A stretch of 64,000 nt of DNA from Adlercreutzia mucosicola DSM 19490 (GCF_000422625.1 NZ_AUGK01000006.1:164547-228546); one strand, 5' to 3'; positions 33,954-43,357 are shown, counted from the first letter of the stretch. Translations and numbers: made by a program. The notes: generated by a model not told the origin, from the sequence alone.

Positions 33954-35684
33954 ATGACGAAGGAAATCTCACGCCGCAGTTTCTTGCAGGGCATCGGTTT
34001 GGCTGGTGCCGCCACGGTAGGAGCCGGCCTGGCGGGCTGTGCGCCGGCGGCCCCCGCGGCGGAAGGGGAGAAGCTGAGCGACACGGGCGACCAAGCGCAT
34101 CGGTGGAGCTGGGAGGCGGGCCCGGAGGATATCTCCGAGGACCAGATCGCTGAAACGGTGGAACACGAGTTCGTGGTCGTGGGCGCCGGCCTGGCGGGTT
34201 TGGCCACGGCTGCTTCGCTGGCTGAGAACGGCGGCGATGTGCTGGTGGTCGAGAAGAACACCACCTGGGCTTCCCGCGGGTCGGTTATCGCGCATATCGG
34301 TGCCTTGAACACGCCGCGCTGGGTTGCCGCAGGCGTGGAGTACAGCAAGTTCGACGTGTTTCGCGACTGGGACGTGCAGAACGGCTCCCGCATGGACAAC
34401 GCCCAGGTGTGGACGTTCTTGGAGCGCTCGGGCGAGGCGCTGGAGTGGAGCCTTCAGAAGGCCGAGGCGCTCGGCGGCACCGTGGAACTTTTGGGCAGCC
34501 ACTACTTCGGCGAGAAGTTCCCCGAGTACTACGGCACGGTGATGGTGAATGCCAGCGACAAGATGATCGAGCTGGAGGGTAATGGCATCGAGATGGGGAA
34601 AGGCAACGCGCTCCACTTCTCGCTGTACCAAAGTTCGCTCGACAACGGCGCCCAGTATCTATGGAGCACGCCGGGCAAGCAGCTGGTTGTGGAGGACGGT
34701 AAGGTAACGGGTATTATTTGCGTGAACGCCGATGGCGATTACGTGCGCTACAAGGCTACGAAGGGCGTCATTCTGGCAACGGGCGACATCTCGGGCGATG
34801 AGGAGATGTCGGCGTGCTTCGCGCCCATCATGAACCGCTGTCAGTCGTCTATGTACATTCCCGCCGGGATGAACACCGGCGACGGCCAGAAGATGGCCAT
34901 CTGGGCCGGTGCCAAGATGCAGGACGGTCCGTGGCCGCCGATGATCCACCCCCAGGGTTATGGCATGTTCCTCGGGCCGTTCATGTGCACCAACTCCTTC
35001 GGGCGGCGCTTCATGAACGAGGACACCTGGACCCAGGGAAAGTCTCTCGGCATCTTGAACCAGCCGGGCAATGTGGACTACGGCTTCTGCGTCTTCGACA
35101 AGAATTACTCGCGCGATATGCACGCCACGCGCAAGATCGGCGGCGGCCTCATGTGGGATTCGGTGTACCGTGTGTACGGCAACAATGAGCCCGACGAGAT
35201 GTACGACGAGCGCATTTTGGGCATGGGTGTCGACGGCGGTTTCATCTATCAGGCCGATACCCTGGAAGAGGCGGCCGCGCTGGTGAAGGCCGACTATCCG
35301 ACCTTCGACGAGGATTTGTTCCTGGCCGAGGTGGCCCGCTACAACGAGCTGGTGGCCGCCGGCGAGGACACCGATTTCGGCAAGCGCGCCGACCTTATGC
35401 TGCCCATTGCCGAGGCGCCGTTCTTCATCGAGAAGGTGGGGCCGAACAAGATGTGCGCTCCGGGTGGCGCCCTGATTACCGGCTACGGCCAGGTCATCGA
35501 CGAGGAGGAGAACCCCATCGAGGGCCTCTACGCCGTGGGCAACTGCTCGGGCGGCCTGTACGCGGTGGACTATCCTCTGGTGATCAATGGTAACTCCCAC
35601 GGTCGCTGCATTACCTTCGGCTATCTGCTCGGTCGCCAGCTGACCGGCGTGGAAGAGGTGCAGTCCTACCCCACGCGCGCCTAG
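33954..35684 (+). CDS. Tat-exported FAD-dependent reductase, fumarate reductase/flavocytochrome c fold
   Basis: 576 aa; ATG 33954 follows AAGGAGGGA. Twin-arginine signal SRRSFLQGIG and lipobox LAGC, then FVVVGAGLAGLATAAS (FAD fold), the FRD-like RRFMNEDTW, and C-terminal GLYAVGNCSGGLYAVDYPL. No haem-binding CxxCH and no FMN domain. Paralogous in layout to the 17789-19537 protein but with a different active-site region, so another acceptor is expected. Likely controlled by the divergent LysR protein. Confidence 0.88.
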   Translation: MTKEISRRSFLQGIGLAGAATVGAGLAGCAPAAPAAEGEKLSDTGDQAHRWSWEAGPEDISEDQIAETVEHEFVVVGAGLAGLATAASLAENGGDVLVVEKNTTWASRGSVIAHIGALNTPRWVAAGVEYSKFDVFRDWDVQNGSRMDNAQVWTFLERSGEALEWSLQKAEALGGTVELLGSHYFGEKFPEYYGTVMVNASDKMIELEGNGIEMGKGNALHFSLYQSSLDNGAQYLWSTPGKQLVVEDGKVTGIICVNADGDYVRYKATKGVILATGDISGDEEMSACFAPIMNRCQSSMYIPAGMNTGDGQKMAIWAGAKMQDGPWPPMIHPQGYGMFLGPFMCTNSFGRRFMNEDTWTQGKSLGILNQPGNVDYGFCVFDKNYSRDMHATRKIGGGLMWDSVYRVYGNNEPDEMYDERILGMGVDGGFIYQADTLEEAAALVKADYPTFDEDLFLAEVARYNELVAAGEDTDFGKRADLMLPIAEAPFFIEKVGPNKMCAPGGALITGYGQVIDEEENPIEGLYAVGNCSGGLYAVDYPLVINGNSHGRCITFGYLLGRQLTGVEEVQSYPTRA

Positions 35685-35823
35685 GTGCGAATATTCCGTC
35701 GGGCCGCTTCGAACCCTCCCGCGAAGCGAGTCTGCGCGAGCGCTGAGCGCTCGTCTCGGAAGCCGTGCAGCTGCTCGTTGGTTGCGCGGCTTCTTCCTTT
35801 GCCGGGCGGGCGGTGGCGGAGCG

Positions 35824-36813
35824 CTACAGGTCGGGAAAGAGCTCGTCGGTGGCGAACTTGAAGGAGCGGTCGCGGGCGTCTCCGGTGCCCCGGTGGTCGG
35901 TCAGCTTGTCGACGGCGGGGTCGAAGGCGCCGCAGAGGAGCGTGCCGGCCGGATCGCACTGGGCAAGGTTGCGCCGCAGGGCGGCCTCGCCGGTGGTGGC
36001 GTAGCAGTAGCGGCAGCCGTGGGCGCAGGTATTGGGCCAGCCGATGTCGATGCTCTCGGTGCAGAGGCATTCCCGGCGCTGGGCCTTGTCCTTGGGCAGG
36101 GCCTCGTAGCGTCCCTTCAGGCGCGAGAGCCGGCACGCTCCCAGCTCTTCCAGCAGACGGCCGTCTACGCAGCGCCCCCGCTCGATGCCGAATCGTTTCA
36201 GGTCGACGGTTTCGGCGCAGGTGGCCACGGTCATGCCATGGTCGCGGGCGCTGGCGGTGATGCCCCCGGCCAGGCGCTGCTGCTGGTCGTGGCTTACGCT
36301 CGCGGTGCCGAGGGCGGTGTAGACGCTGCGTGCGTCGGAGCAGTGGTCGTCGACGAAGCTGATCACGACGCGTTCGGTGCATCCCTCCAGCTCGTCGGCC
36401 AGTGCCGCGAAGGCGCGCAGATGGTCGTCGATGCTGTAGGCGCGGTTCACCAGCAAAGGGTCGAAGCGCCAGATGACGCGGCGCGGCCCGATGCGCGACG
36501 ACAGTTCCTTGAACGTGGCGACGATCTGGCGCTTGTCGGGCAATCCCGGCTCGATGTCGCGTCCGTAGGGGGTGAGGGTGAACTGGAAGTAGCAGTTGTA
36601 GGCCGCCAGCTCGTCCAGTCGTCCCAGGAGGGGAGCCGGGTCCTTCGTCCAGAAGACGATGCCGTCCACAATGGTGGGGCTGAGACTGTAGTGGCTGACT
36701 TGGCCGGGAAACAACGGGTTGCGCACATCGACGTAGCCCGCACGCACGCGGTTCAGAAACCAGTCGCTGTGAAACCGCGGAATATCCGTTCGGCGGCTGG
36801 CACTGATGATCAT
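35824..36813 (-). CDS. DUF1848 family Fe-S protein
   Basis: 329 aa. It begins with the family signature IISASRRTDIPRFHSDWF and has VFWTKDP and the C-terminal cysteine set (CLCTESIDIGW, then CAHGCRYCYA), consistent with a radical-SAM-like Fe-S fold. Function of the family is unknown. The ATG overlaps the stop of the small membrane protein gene (ATGA), making it the last gene of the seven-gene kinase/AAA+ operon, or a passenger that joined it. Confidence 0.88.
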   Translation of the reverse strand: MIISASRRTDIPRFHSDWFLNRVRAGYVDVRNPLFPGQVSHYSLSPTIVDGIVFWTKDPAPLLGRLDELAAYNCYFQFTLTPYGRDIEPGLPDKRQIVATFKELSSRIGPRRVIWRFDPLLVNRAYSIDDHLRAFAALADELEGCTERVVISFVDDHCSDARSVYTALGTASVSHDQQQRLAGGITASARDHGMTVATCAETVDLKRFGIERGRCVDGRLLEELGACRLSRLKGRYEALPKDKAQRRECLCTESIDIGWPNTCAHGCRYCYATTGEAALRRNLAQCDPAGTLLCGAFDPAVDKLTDHRGTGDARDRSFKFATDELFPDL

Positions 36814-37211
36814 TGTGGCTCGCCTTCCGAGGATTTGTCTTCGGCGGGGGTCGAAGTCTCGTCGATCCCATCGGCTTCAGCGGCTTCCTCCCGGGCGGCG
36901 AACTCGTTGAGGGCGGCTAGGAAGGCATCGGCTTCGGGGCTGTAGCTGAGATCATTGGGCCGCGGGAGCGAGCCGGCGGCCAGGGCGCCCAAAGGGCCCC
37001 CGAAGCAGTCATCCCAGTAGGCGTTGCCGAGGAGACTCGCGGGAATTTCGTCTTCCAGATCGAAGTACGCGCAGAGCTGTGCGCGCACGGGAGTAAGGTT
37101 GCAGAGGGCCACCAGGGCCAGCAGTCCGGCGAAGGTGGCGGCCAGGCGCAGGTTCTGACGGCGTCGGATGGCCTTGTCCAAAGATTCGGTGGCATTGCGC
37201 GGGTTGGTCAT
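36810..37211 (-). CDS. Small membrane-anchored protein of the kinase/AAA+ operon
   Basis: 133 aa. A basic N-terminus (KAIRRRQNLRL) is followed by one hydrophobic helix (residues 24-37), then about 90 residues, acidic at the end and probably outside or disordered. No family recognised. Nine bases after the kinase stop and four-base overlap with DUF1848, so part of the same transcript. It may be a membrane partner of the kinase (inference). Confidence 0.7.
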   Translation of the reverse strand: MTNPRNATESLDKAIRRRQNLRLAATFAGLLALVALCNLTPVRAQLCAYFDLEDEIPASLLGNAYWDDCFGGPLGALAAGSLPRPNDLSYSPEADAFLAALNEFAAREEAAEADGIDETSTPAEDKSSEGEPQ

Positions 37212-37220
37212 GGGGTGCCC

Positions 37221-40127
37221 CTAACGACGGAAGAGGGAGAAGATGAAGTACAGAATTACGATGATGAGGCCGATGAAGCCGAGGCCGACGGCAAGAAGGG
37301 GCAGGTAGGGCGCGAAGCACAGAAGCCCCAGGGTGACCATGGTGGGGTGCTCCCGGCGCAAGACGGCTATCGCGGCGAAGGCTGTCGCTGCCAGGCCGCA
37401 GAAGCCGATGCCCCACAGCAGCTGGTTGTCCAGCATGCCGTCGGGAGCGGCGCTGGCCAGGTCAGCCCATATCTCGTAGCCGATTCCCGGTGCCGTCACG
37501 ATGGTGAGGCACGCGGCGCACAGGGCGGCACCGCCCCAGTACGCCACTTTCGACAGCGCGGTGGCCGTGGCATCGGGGTGGCGCCGCGCTTGGGTGCGGG
37601 CGATGAAGGCGCTCGTGTCCCTCTCCGCGGGGACCGGGCCCTCCTCGACGCCGGTGATCCAGCATTCGGCGGCCCCGGTGCCGGCCACGATGCGCTCGGC
37701 CTCCTTGCGCAGGGCCGTGGCCTGGCGGCGGGTGCGGCCCTTGGTGCCCACGCCCCGCAGGGCGAACAGGGCCTGGGCCAGCTTCGGGGCCAGCACCGCT
37801 GCGGCGGCGGCCAGAAAGCCCACCAGCGCCAGGCCGGTGAAGGTGCCCGTGGGCACCGTGGAGATGTCGATGAGCGCGTCGGGGTAGAGCGAGCCGGGCC
37901 CTAGCCCTGTCGGCGATATGAGCACGGTGCTGGCCGTGACCAGGGGTTCGCCGGCGTTGGTCACGGCATTCTTCCACGCTCCGAAGGTGAAGTGCGGCAC
38001 AAGGAGACAGGCGGCGAGCACGAACAGGAGCGCGCCGATGAGCCGCGCGAAGAAGGCCGGCTTGGGAAGGCCGTCGATGGGTGCGCGCTTGCCCTCGGCG
38101 TCGGCCAGGGCATCGACCTGGGCGGCGGCATCCAGCAGGGCGGCCTGGGCATCGTGGGCGACCTCTGCGCTGCGTGCGCCCCATAGACGGGCGCGGGCCT
38201 GCTGCACCGCGGCCGGATCGGCGGCCGAGGCGGCCATGAGATGGGAGAGGAACCCGCGGGGTACTGGCCGTCCGAACAGCTCGCCAGTGAAGTAGCCGGC
38301 GGCCGTGGCGGGCACCACGGTCTCGTTGGGGCGCACGATGCCAGCATGGCGCAGATGGGGACTCGCCTCGGTGTGGGCGGCCAGGGCCTCGGCTGCTTCG
38401 GCCAGGGCGCGCCGAGCGTCGGCGCTGTCGGCTAAGGGCATGGTCGCATCGACGGGCAGAGCGGCCACGGCGGCCAGCAGACGGTCGCCGGCGGCGGTGC
38501 GTCCTTGGTAGAGCCGCAAGTTCTGCTGCACCCACAGCGCCCAGCCCTCGCCGCCGTAGCGGGCGGCGAAGTTGCGCACGGCGGCCTTGTCGCCGGCGGC
38601 GGCCTCCAGCACGGCCAACACGCGATCCACTTTCTCGTCGAGGTTCGCGTCCTTATGGTCGCGCAGCCAGGAGAGCCCCACCTTCGCCGGGGCGGGGAAG
38701 CCGGCCACGGCCACCACGCCGAGCAGGTCGCGCACCGCCTCCTCGTCTTCCACCACGCGGTAGAATCCCAGGGGCGTGGCCGCCGCCTGGCGAAACAGCG
38801 CATCGACGGCCTCGGTACCGGGGAGGATGGCCCCGCCGCGCCAGAACACCGCGGATCGGGTGGGATCGATAAGGGCGAGGGCCCGGGAAAGCCCCAGGTC
38901 CTCGTTGCCGTCCAGGGCGTCGGGCGCGGTGTCGGGGTCCTTATCGGTGATGTCGTTTAGGGCCACGGCCAAATCGGTCTCGCCGAGCTTGCGGAAGTAG
39001 GTTTCCAGGCCATGGGTGTACAGATGGCGCTTGGCCTGTTCCCATTGGCTCGCGAGCGCGGTGACCAGGGTGGCGCGGTCCTCATAGACAGTGCCCTCGA
39101 ACTGGTAGCCCGCCGGCCCCGCCATGGCGGCGGCGTCCAGGGGATCGCGGTAGCGGAAGGCGGCCGGGTCGGCCAGCCAGCGCTGGATGTCGTCGTAGCC
39201 GAGGCGCCCCTGGGCATGGGCGTAGGTGAGGCCGTAGATGAGTTCCCCGAGGCTTCGGTGCTCGGGCGCGCGGGCGGCGAAGGCCACAGGCCGCCCGCCG
39301 GCCAGCACCGCCGACAGGTCGTCGCCGTCGATGAGGGCCTGGTGGGGGTGCACGCCGCCGTTGTACAGCGTCCAGATGGTATAGCCCAGGGCGTACCAGT
39401 CGTTTTCCCGCTGCACCACCGAGGAATGGGGCGAGTAGCCGGGGGTGCGACGGTCCACCTTGGTGGCCCCGGTATCGCGTCCCTCTTCCAGCACCGAGGA
39501 GATGCCGAAGTCGCCGAGCACCACAGCGCCGTCCAGCAGGTAGAGGTTCTTCGGCTTCACGTCGCGGTGCACGATGCCCTGCCCGTGCAGGAGGCACAGG
39601 GCCTGGGCCGCTTGGGGAATCACCGTGTCGCGCAGCTCCTCGAAGGTGATGTCGGTGCCGTGGGAGAAGCGGTCGGAGCACATCGGCATCACGGTCACGT
39701 CATAGGTGGATTCGCCGAGGCCCGGGGCAGCGTCGCGAATCTGCCCCGTGGCGTACAGCGGCATGAGGTGGGTTTCCTGGAAGTGCGCCTCGCCGCGGGG
39801 GTGCTCGGTCATGAGCCGGCGCAGGTAGTCCAAGATGGCCCGGCGCGCCAGACGGTCGCGCACGGCGTGGGGCTGGTAGGCGATCTTCGCGGCGAAGGTG
39901 CGGCCGTCCTCGTCGGCGGCTCGCACCACGGTGCCCTGGCCGCCCGCGCCGATGACGTCGGCAGTGTGCAGGGTGAAGGTGCGATCGCCATCGCCTATGA
40001 AGGGCAAATCGTCGCCCGATAGCACGGGGGCGGTGCCGTCCAGGTCGACCAGGGTGGGGGCTACGTCAACGATGGTGGGCGCCACTGCCCGCCGCGGCTC
40101 CCGCGAGATGTCGGAGGCTTCGGCCAT
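37221..40127 (-). CDS. Membrane Ser/Thr protein kinase with FHA-docking motifs
   Basis: 968 aa. Residues 16-29 hold two tandem motifs, APTIVDV and APTLVDL. The Hanks-type kinase domain (about 52-310) has G-loop GAGGQGTV (60-67), Lys81, HRDVKPKN (187-194, Asp189) and DFG (206-208), so all catalytic residues are present. A long helical, Ala-rich middle follows (330-680), then about five transmembrane helices in the last 270 residues. The kinase thus faces the cytoplasm, tethered at its C-terminus; most bacterial STPKs have one helix and an extracellular sensor instead. Start overlaps the AAA+ stop (TAATG). Confidence 0.9.
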   Translation of the reverse strand: MAEASDISREPRRAVAPTIVDVAPTLVDLDGTAPVLSGDDLPFIGDGDRTFTLHTADVIGAGGQGTVVRAADEDGRTFAAKIAYQPHAVRDRLARRAILDYLRRLMTEHPRGEAHFQETHLMPLYATGQIRDAAPGLGESTYDVTVMPMCSDRFSHGTDITFEELRDTVIPQAAQALCLLHGQGIVHRDVKPKNLYLLDGAVVLGDFGISSVLEEGRDTGATKVDRRTPGYSPHSSVVQRENDWYALGYTIWTLYNGGVHPHQALIDGDDLSAVLAGGRPVAFAARAPEHRSLGELIYGLTYAHAQGRLGYDDIQRWLADPAAFRYRDPLDAAAMAGPAGYQFEGTVYEDRATLVTALASQWEQAKRHLYTHGLETYFRKLGETDLAVALNDITDKDPDTAPDALDGNEDLGLSRALALIDPTRSAVFWRGGAILPGTEAVDALFRQAAATPLGFYRVVEDEEAVRDLLGVVAVAGFPAPAKVGLSWLRDHKDANLDEKVDRVLAVLEAAAGDKAAVRNFAARYGGEGWALWVQQNLRLYQGRTAAGDRLLAAVAALPVDATMPLADSADARRALAEAAEALAAHTEASPHLRHAGIVRPNETVVPATAAGYFTGELFGRPVPRGFLSHLMAASAADPAAVQQARARLWGARSAEVAHDAQAALLDAAAQVDALADAEGKRAPIDGLPKPAFFARLIGALLFVLAACLLVPHFTFGAWKNAVTNAGEPLVTASTVLISPTGLGPGSLYPDALIDISTVPTGTFTGLALVGFLAAAAAVLAPKLAQALFALRGVGTKGRTRRQATALRKEAERIVAGTGAAECWITGVEEGPVPAERDTSAFIARTQARRHPDATATALSKVAYWGGAALCAACLTIVTAPGIGYEIWADLASAAPDGMLDNQLLWGIGFCGLAATAFAAIAVLRREHPTMVTLGLLCFAPYLPLLAVGLGFIGLIIVILYFIFSLFRR

Positions 40128-42106
40128 TAGCGATCCTCAGGCGCGAGGCAGGCGGTTTCTCCGGCGGCGCCCACCAGGGGCGCGCGCCCGTCGTCGGTGG
40201 CGCGGCGGAAGGCGACGGCACCGTGGGCGAGCAGGGCCTCCACGGCCTCGCCCCGCTCGATGCCGTTGTCGAAGATGAAGGTGGCCAGCGGGTTCAGATA
40301 GGCGTTCTCCACCAAGTTCCCGATGCCGCGCCCGCCCCTCTCGCGCACCTCATCGGCCATGGCCGCTTCTAGTAAGTGCTCGGTCAGCGCCGCGCTGGCG
40401 GCTACGGTGATGCCGCAGCGGGCGCGCACGTTCCCGTTGATCTTCGCCAGCTGGGCCTGCAGGATCAGACGCGAGGCTTCCGGCGAGATGTAGTCGAACA
40501 CCACGATGTTATCGCCGATGCGGTTTAAGACCTCGGGCTTGAAGTGGGTGGCCATGGCCGCTTCCACCTTGGCGCGGATGGCGTCGTACGGCTCGCCGGG
40601 ATGCACGATGTTGCGCCGTCCGACGATGCGCCCGTGCTCGTCGAGCAGCTCTTCGGAGATGCCGACGTTGCTCGTGAAGAAGATGATGGTCTCGCTGAAG
40701 TAGACCGTCTGGCCCTGGCCGTCGGTCATGCGGCCGTCTTCCAAGATCTGCAGGAACTTGTCCATGATGGAGGGGTGGGCCTTCTCCACCTCGTCGAACA
40801 GGAGCACCGAGAAGGGGTTGGCGCGCACGGCGTTGGTGAGCTGGCCGCCGGCCTCGTAGCCCACATAGCCGGGCGGCGCGCCGAACAGCTTCTGGTCGGC
40901 GTTCTCGGCGGCGTATTCCGACATGTCGAAGCGCAGGTAGCTGCGCTCGTCGCCGAAGAGCAGCTCGGTTACGGCCTTCACCATCTCGGTCTTGCCCGTG
41001 CTCGTGGGGCCGGCCAGAAACAGCACGCCCTTGGGCTTGGTGCCCGAGGAATGCTGCATGCCGGAAAAGCCCAGCACCGAGCGCTTCAGCACGGTGACGA
41101 TCTTGTCGATGGCCGGTTCCTGCCCCTTCACGCGGCGGCGCAGCACGGCCGCCGGATCGTCGCGCAGCTTGTCGGCCATGGCGGTCCACTGGTTCTCGCG
41201 GATGCCGTACTTGTAGAGGTCCACCAGCTGGGGAATGGCCGCCGGCTCGGTGCCGCCGCGGGCATAGAGCCGCCGCAGCTCGTCCAGCTCCACCAACTTC
41301 ATGGCGTCGGTGGTGTCGATGAGCTTGCCGCGCACCTTGGCGAGGCTCGGGTCGGCCAGGTCGGGGAAGGCGCGGTCGAGGTAGGCCTCGCGGGCCGGTC
41401 GATCGGGGTTGGGGATGGATATGACGCGTGCGTCGGGGTTGCCGCGAGTGAGCCACGAGGGCACGTCCGACGCGCGGTTCACCACCAGCACGAGGGTGTT
41501 CACATGGGCGCCGTCGCCGCGAATGGCATCGGCCGCGCCCAGGTACAAGTTCATGAAAACGGCGTTCTCCTCGGGGGTGAGGTCTTCCGGCGAGGAGGCG
41601 AGCCGGCTCGCCAGGTTGAACACGCAGGCGACAGAAGCGGGGGCGGCAGCGTCGTCGTCGAGCCGCCGGGACAGCGCCGCGCGCACGAGCAGGGCGTCGT
41701 GGACGAGGCGGTTGGCGGCGTAGGGCTGCTGGCGGGATGCCGGGTCGCTCGCGGGGTTCAGCGCTTCGGCCTCGGCGGTGATCTGGGCCGCCTCCCGCTG
41801 GGCCGCGTTGGCCAGGATGGTGGCGTCTCCGGTGCCGAGGGGGTCGCTGATGCCCCGCAGCGGGTCGACGAACAGGAAGCGGTAGGGGCGCGGGCGGCCG
41901 GGATCGGTGCCGGCGAACAAGGCAGCCAGCAGGGCATCCAGGGGCAAAAAGTCGGCGGCGGCGCTCGGGTCGGCAGCTTCGGGCGCGGGGGCCGCCGTGT
42001 TCGGTGCGGGCGACCAGGGGTAGAGGTCGGCCACGTTGCCCTCGATGACGAAGATGGGCTTGATGCCGATGAAGTTGTCCAGCTCTCGCTGCCAGGTGGG
42101 CGTCAT
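40127..42106 (-). CDS. ClpB-type AAA+ ATPase with a degenerate N-terminal AAA domain
   Basis: 659 aa. The C-terminal half is a Clp/Hsp100 second-domain ATPase: GPTSTGKT (366-373, Lys372), pore-loop-like PPGYVGY, Walker B LLFDEVEKAHP (near 437), sensor-1 TSNVG, and arginine-finger FKPEVLNRIGD. The N-terminal 300 residues keep an AAA outline (IFVIEGNVADLYP, VVNRASDVPSWL, IPNPDRPAREAYL) but lack a Walker A. No ClpP-binding loop was seen, so unfolding or remodelling rather than proteolysis is likely. Operon position links it to the kinase and FHA protein. Confidence 0.88.
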   Translation of the reverse strand: MTPTWQRELDNFIGIKPIFVIEGNVADLYPWSPAPNTAAPAPEAADPSAAADFLPLDALLAALFAGTDPGRPRPYRFLFVDPLRGISDPLGTGDATILANAAQREAAQITAEAEALNPASDPASRQQPYAANRLVHDALLVRAALSRRLDDDAAAPASVACVFNLASRLASSPEDLTPEENAVFMNLYLGAADAIRGDGAHVNTLVLVVNRASDVPSWLTRGNPDARVISIPNPDRPAREAYLDRAFPDLADPSLAKVRGKLIDTTDAMKLVELDELRRLYARGGTEPAAIPQLVDLYKYGIRENQWTAMADKLRDDPAAVLRRRVKGQEPAIDKIVTVLKRSVLGFSGMQHSSGTKPKGVLFLAGPTSTGKTEMVKAVTELLFGDERSYLRFDMSEYAAENADQKLFGAPPGYVGYEAGGQLTNAVRANPFSVLLFDEVEKAHPSIMDKFLQILEDGRMTDGQGQTVYFSETIIFFTSNVGISEELLDEHGRIVGRRNIVHPGEPYDAIRAKVEAAMATHFKPEVLNRIGDNIVVFDYISPEASRLILQAQLAKINGNVRARCGITVAASAALTEHLLEAAMADEVRERGGRGIGNLVENAYLNPLATFIFDNGIERGEAVEALLAHGAVAFRRATDDGRAPLVGAAGETACLAPEDR

Positions 42107-42663
42107 GACGGTCCCTCTCTCGCGGGGCGGCCGTGGATGCCGATGGACAGGGCGCGGCCGTCGAACACCGCGTTCTGCACGCGGCGCAGTTTCCTCTCCT
42201 CCTCATGATACAAGGTTTCCAGCGCGGGATTCAGCACGATGAGCCGCTGATTGGTCGATCCGCGCAGCCCGCAGGCCCCGTCGTTGAGCGCTGCCACGTA
42301 GGGCCCGTCGATGAGCGCGTCGATCTGGGCGGGCAGAGTCGGCAGCTCTTCTCGCGTAAAGCCGGTGTACACGAGGATGTCGTCGAAGGCAGGGCGGATG
42401 AGGGCGAGCAGGCGGCCCAGCTCATCGGCCTGTTCCAAGGGATCGCCCCCGGTGAAGGTGATGCGGTGGGTGCCGGTGCGTCGGGCCAAGGCTCGCAAGA
42501 GGCCGGCCAGGCGCTCGACGGTGATGGAGGCATCGGGACGCGTGGGCCACAGCTCGGGGTTGGCGCAGCCGGGGCAGTGCTTCGAGCAGCCGTAGGTCCA
42601 CACGGCGATGCGGCGCCCCGGGCCCAGGGTGGTCACGGGATGGTAGATGCGGTCGACGAACAT
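42103..42663 (-). CDS. NrdG-like radical SAM protein
   Basis: 186 aa. The 4Fe-4S motif is CSKHCPGC (C-x3-C-x2-C), followed by FTGGDPLEQ (SAM-binding GGD/E loop) and later LIDGPYV, as in the activase of anaerobic ribonucleotide reductase. No NrdD or other glycyl radical enzyme is in the window, and the gene is tightly packed between FHA and AAA+ genes (ATGA overlap with the latter). So it probably modifies or activates a member of this operon. A mis-placed nrdG is the alternative. Confidence 0.85.
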   Translation of the reverse strand: MFVDRIYHPVTTLGPGRRIAVWTYGCSKHCPGCANPELWPTRPDASITVERLAGLLRALARRTGTHRITFTGGDPLEQADELGRLLALIRPAFDDILVYTGFTREELPTLPAQIDALIDGPYVAALNDGACGLRGSTNQRLIVLNPALETLYHEEERKLRRVQNAVFDGRALSIGIHGRPAREGPS

Positions 42664-42678
42664 GGGCTCGCCCCGGTG

Positions 42679-43356
42679 CTAGGGCTGGTCGGCGGGCCGG
42701 GCCGTCGCACGGGCGATCCGCCGTTGGTCGAAGGGGTCGCTGCAGAAAGAGCAGCGGTCGATGCGATCGGCAGGGCCGGCCACGGGATGCTCGGTGCCGC
42801 AAACGGGGCAGCGCACGGCCCAGCGGGGAATGGGCGCGGCGGCGGTGTCAGCGAGGGGGTCGGTGCCCGTGCCCGCTGCTTCGGGGACGGGCGGGGCGCC
42901 GGGGCAGTCGGCGGCCGCGGCGGCGCTCTCGCTTTCGGGATAGGCCAGGCTCACGCGGAACGTCATGTCGGCCAGTTTCAGCATCTCGCCGCCGAACAGG
43001 GGATGGGGCGCGCCCGCGCGCAGGGTCGTCCACGCGCCGGCCCGTTCCACCGACGAGGCGTTGCGTCCCGTGTGCTCAATGGTCCAGCGCCCCGTATCGC
43101 TCATCGCCACCACGGCGTGCACGCCGGAGACGCGCGGCGAGAACGCCTCGGGCGCGAAGTCGCCCGCCCGGCCCAGCACCCCGCCGGGGGCGGTCACGGT
43201 GACGGTGGCGCCTCCGCGCACTTCTTCCAGCACAAGGGCGCTTGCCGTTGCTGTCGGTAGCGCGGTGCCGGGTATGGCCGTGGCAAAGGGGGCGCCGCAG
43301 GCAGCGCAGGCGCTGGCATCGTCGGCATTGGCGAAACCACAGGAACACAGGCGCAT
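42679..43356 (-). CDS. FHA-domain protein with N- and C-terminal zinc ribbons
   Basis: 225 aa. The N-terminal ribbon reads CSCG...CAACG (4-20). A forkhead-associated domain follows (about 40-140): GVLGRAGDF, then RVSGVHAVV, IEHTGRNASSVE and a closing strand, matching the Gly-Arg, Ser-x-x-His and Asn positions of phosphothreonine readers. A disordered Pro/Ala linker leads to a C-terminal ribbon (CPVCG...CSFC). It should read phosphothreonine laid down by the kinase of the same operon. Confidence 0.8.
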   Translation of the reverse strand: MRLCSCGFANADDASACAACGAPFATAIPGTALPTATASALVLEEVRGGATVTVTAPGGVLGRAGDFAPEAFSPRVSGVHAVVAMSDTGRWTIEHTGRNASSVERAGAWTTLRAGAPHPLFGGEMLKLADMTFRVSLAYPESESAAAAADCPGAPPVPEAAGTGTDPLADTAAAPIPRWAVRCPVCGTEHPVAGPADRIDRCSFCSDPFDQRRIARATARPADQP

Positions 43357-43357
43357 A

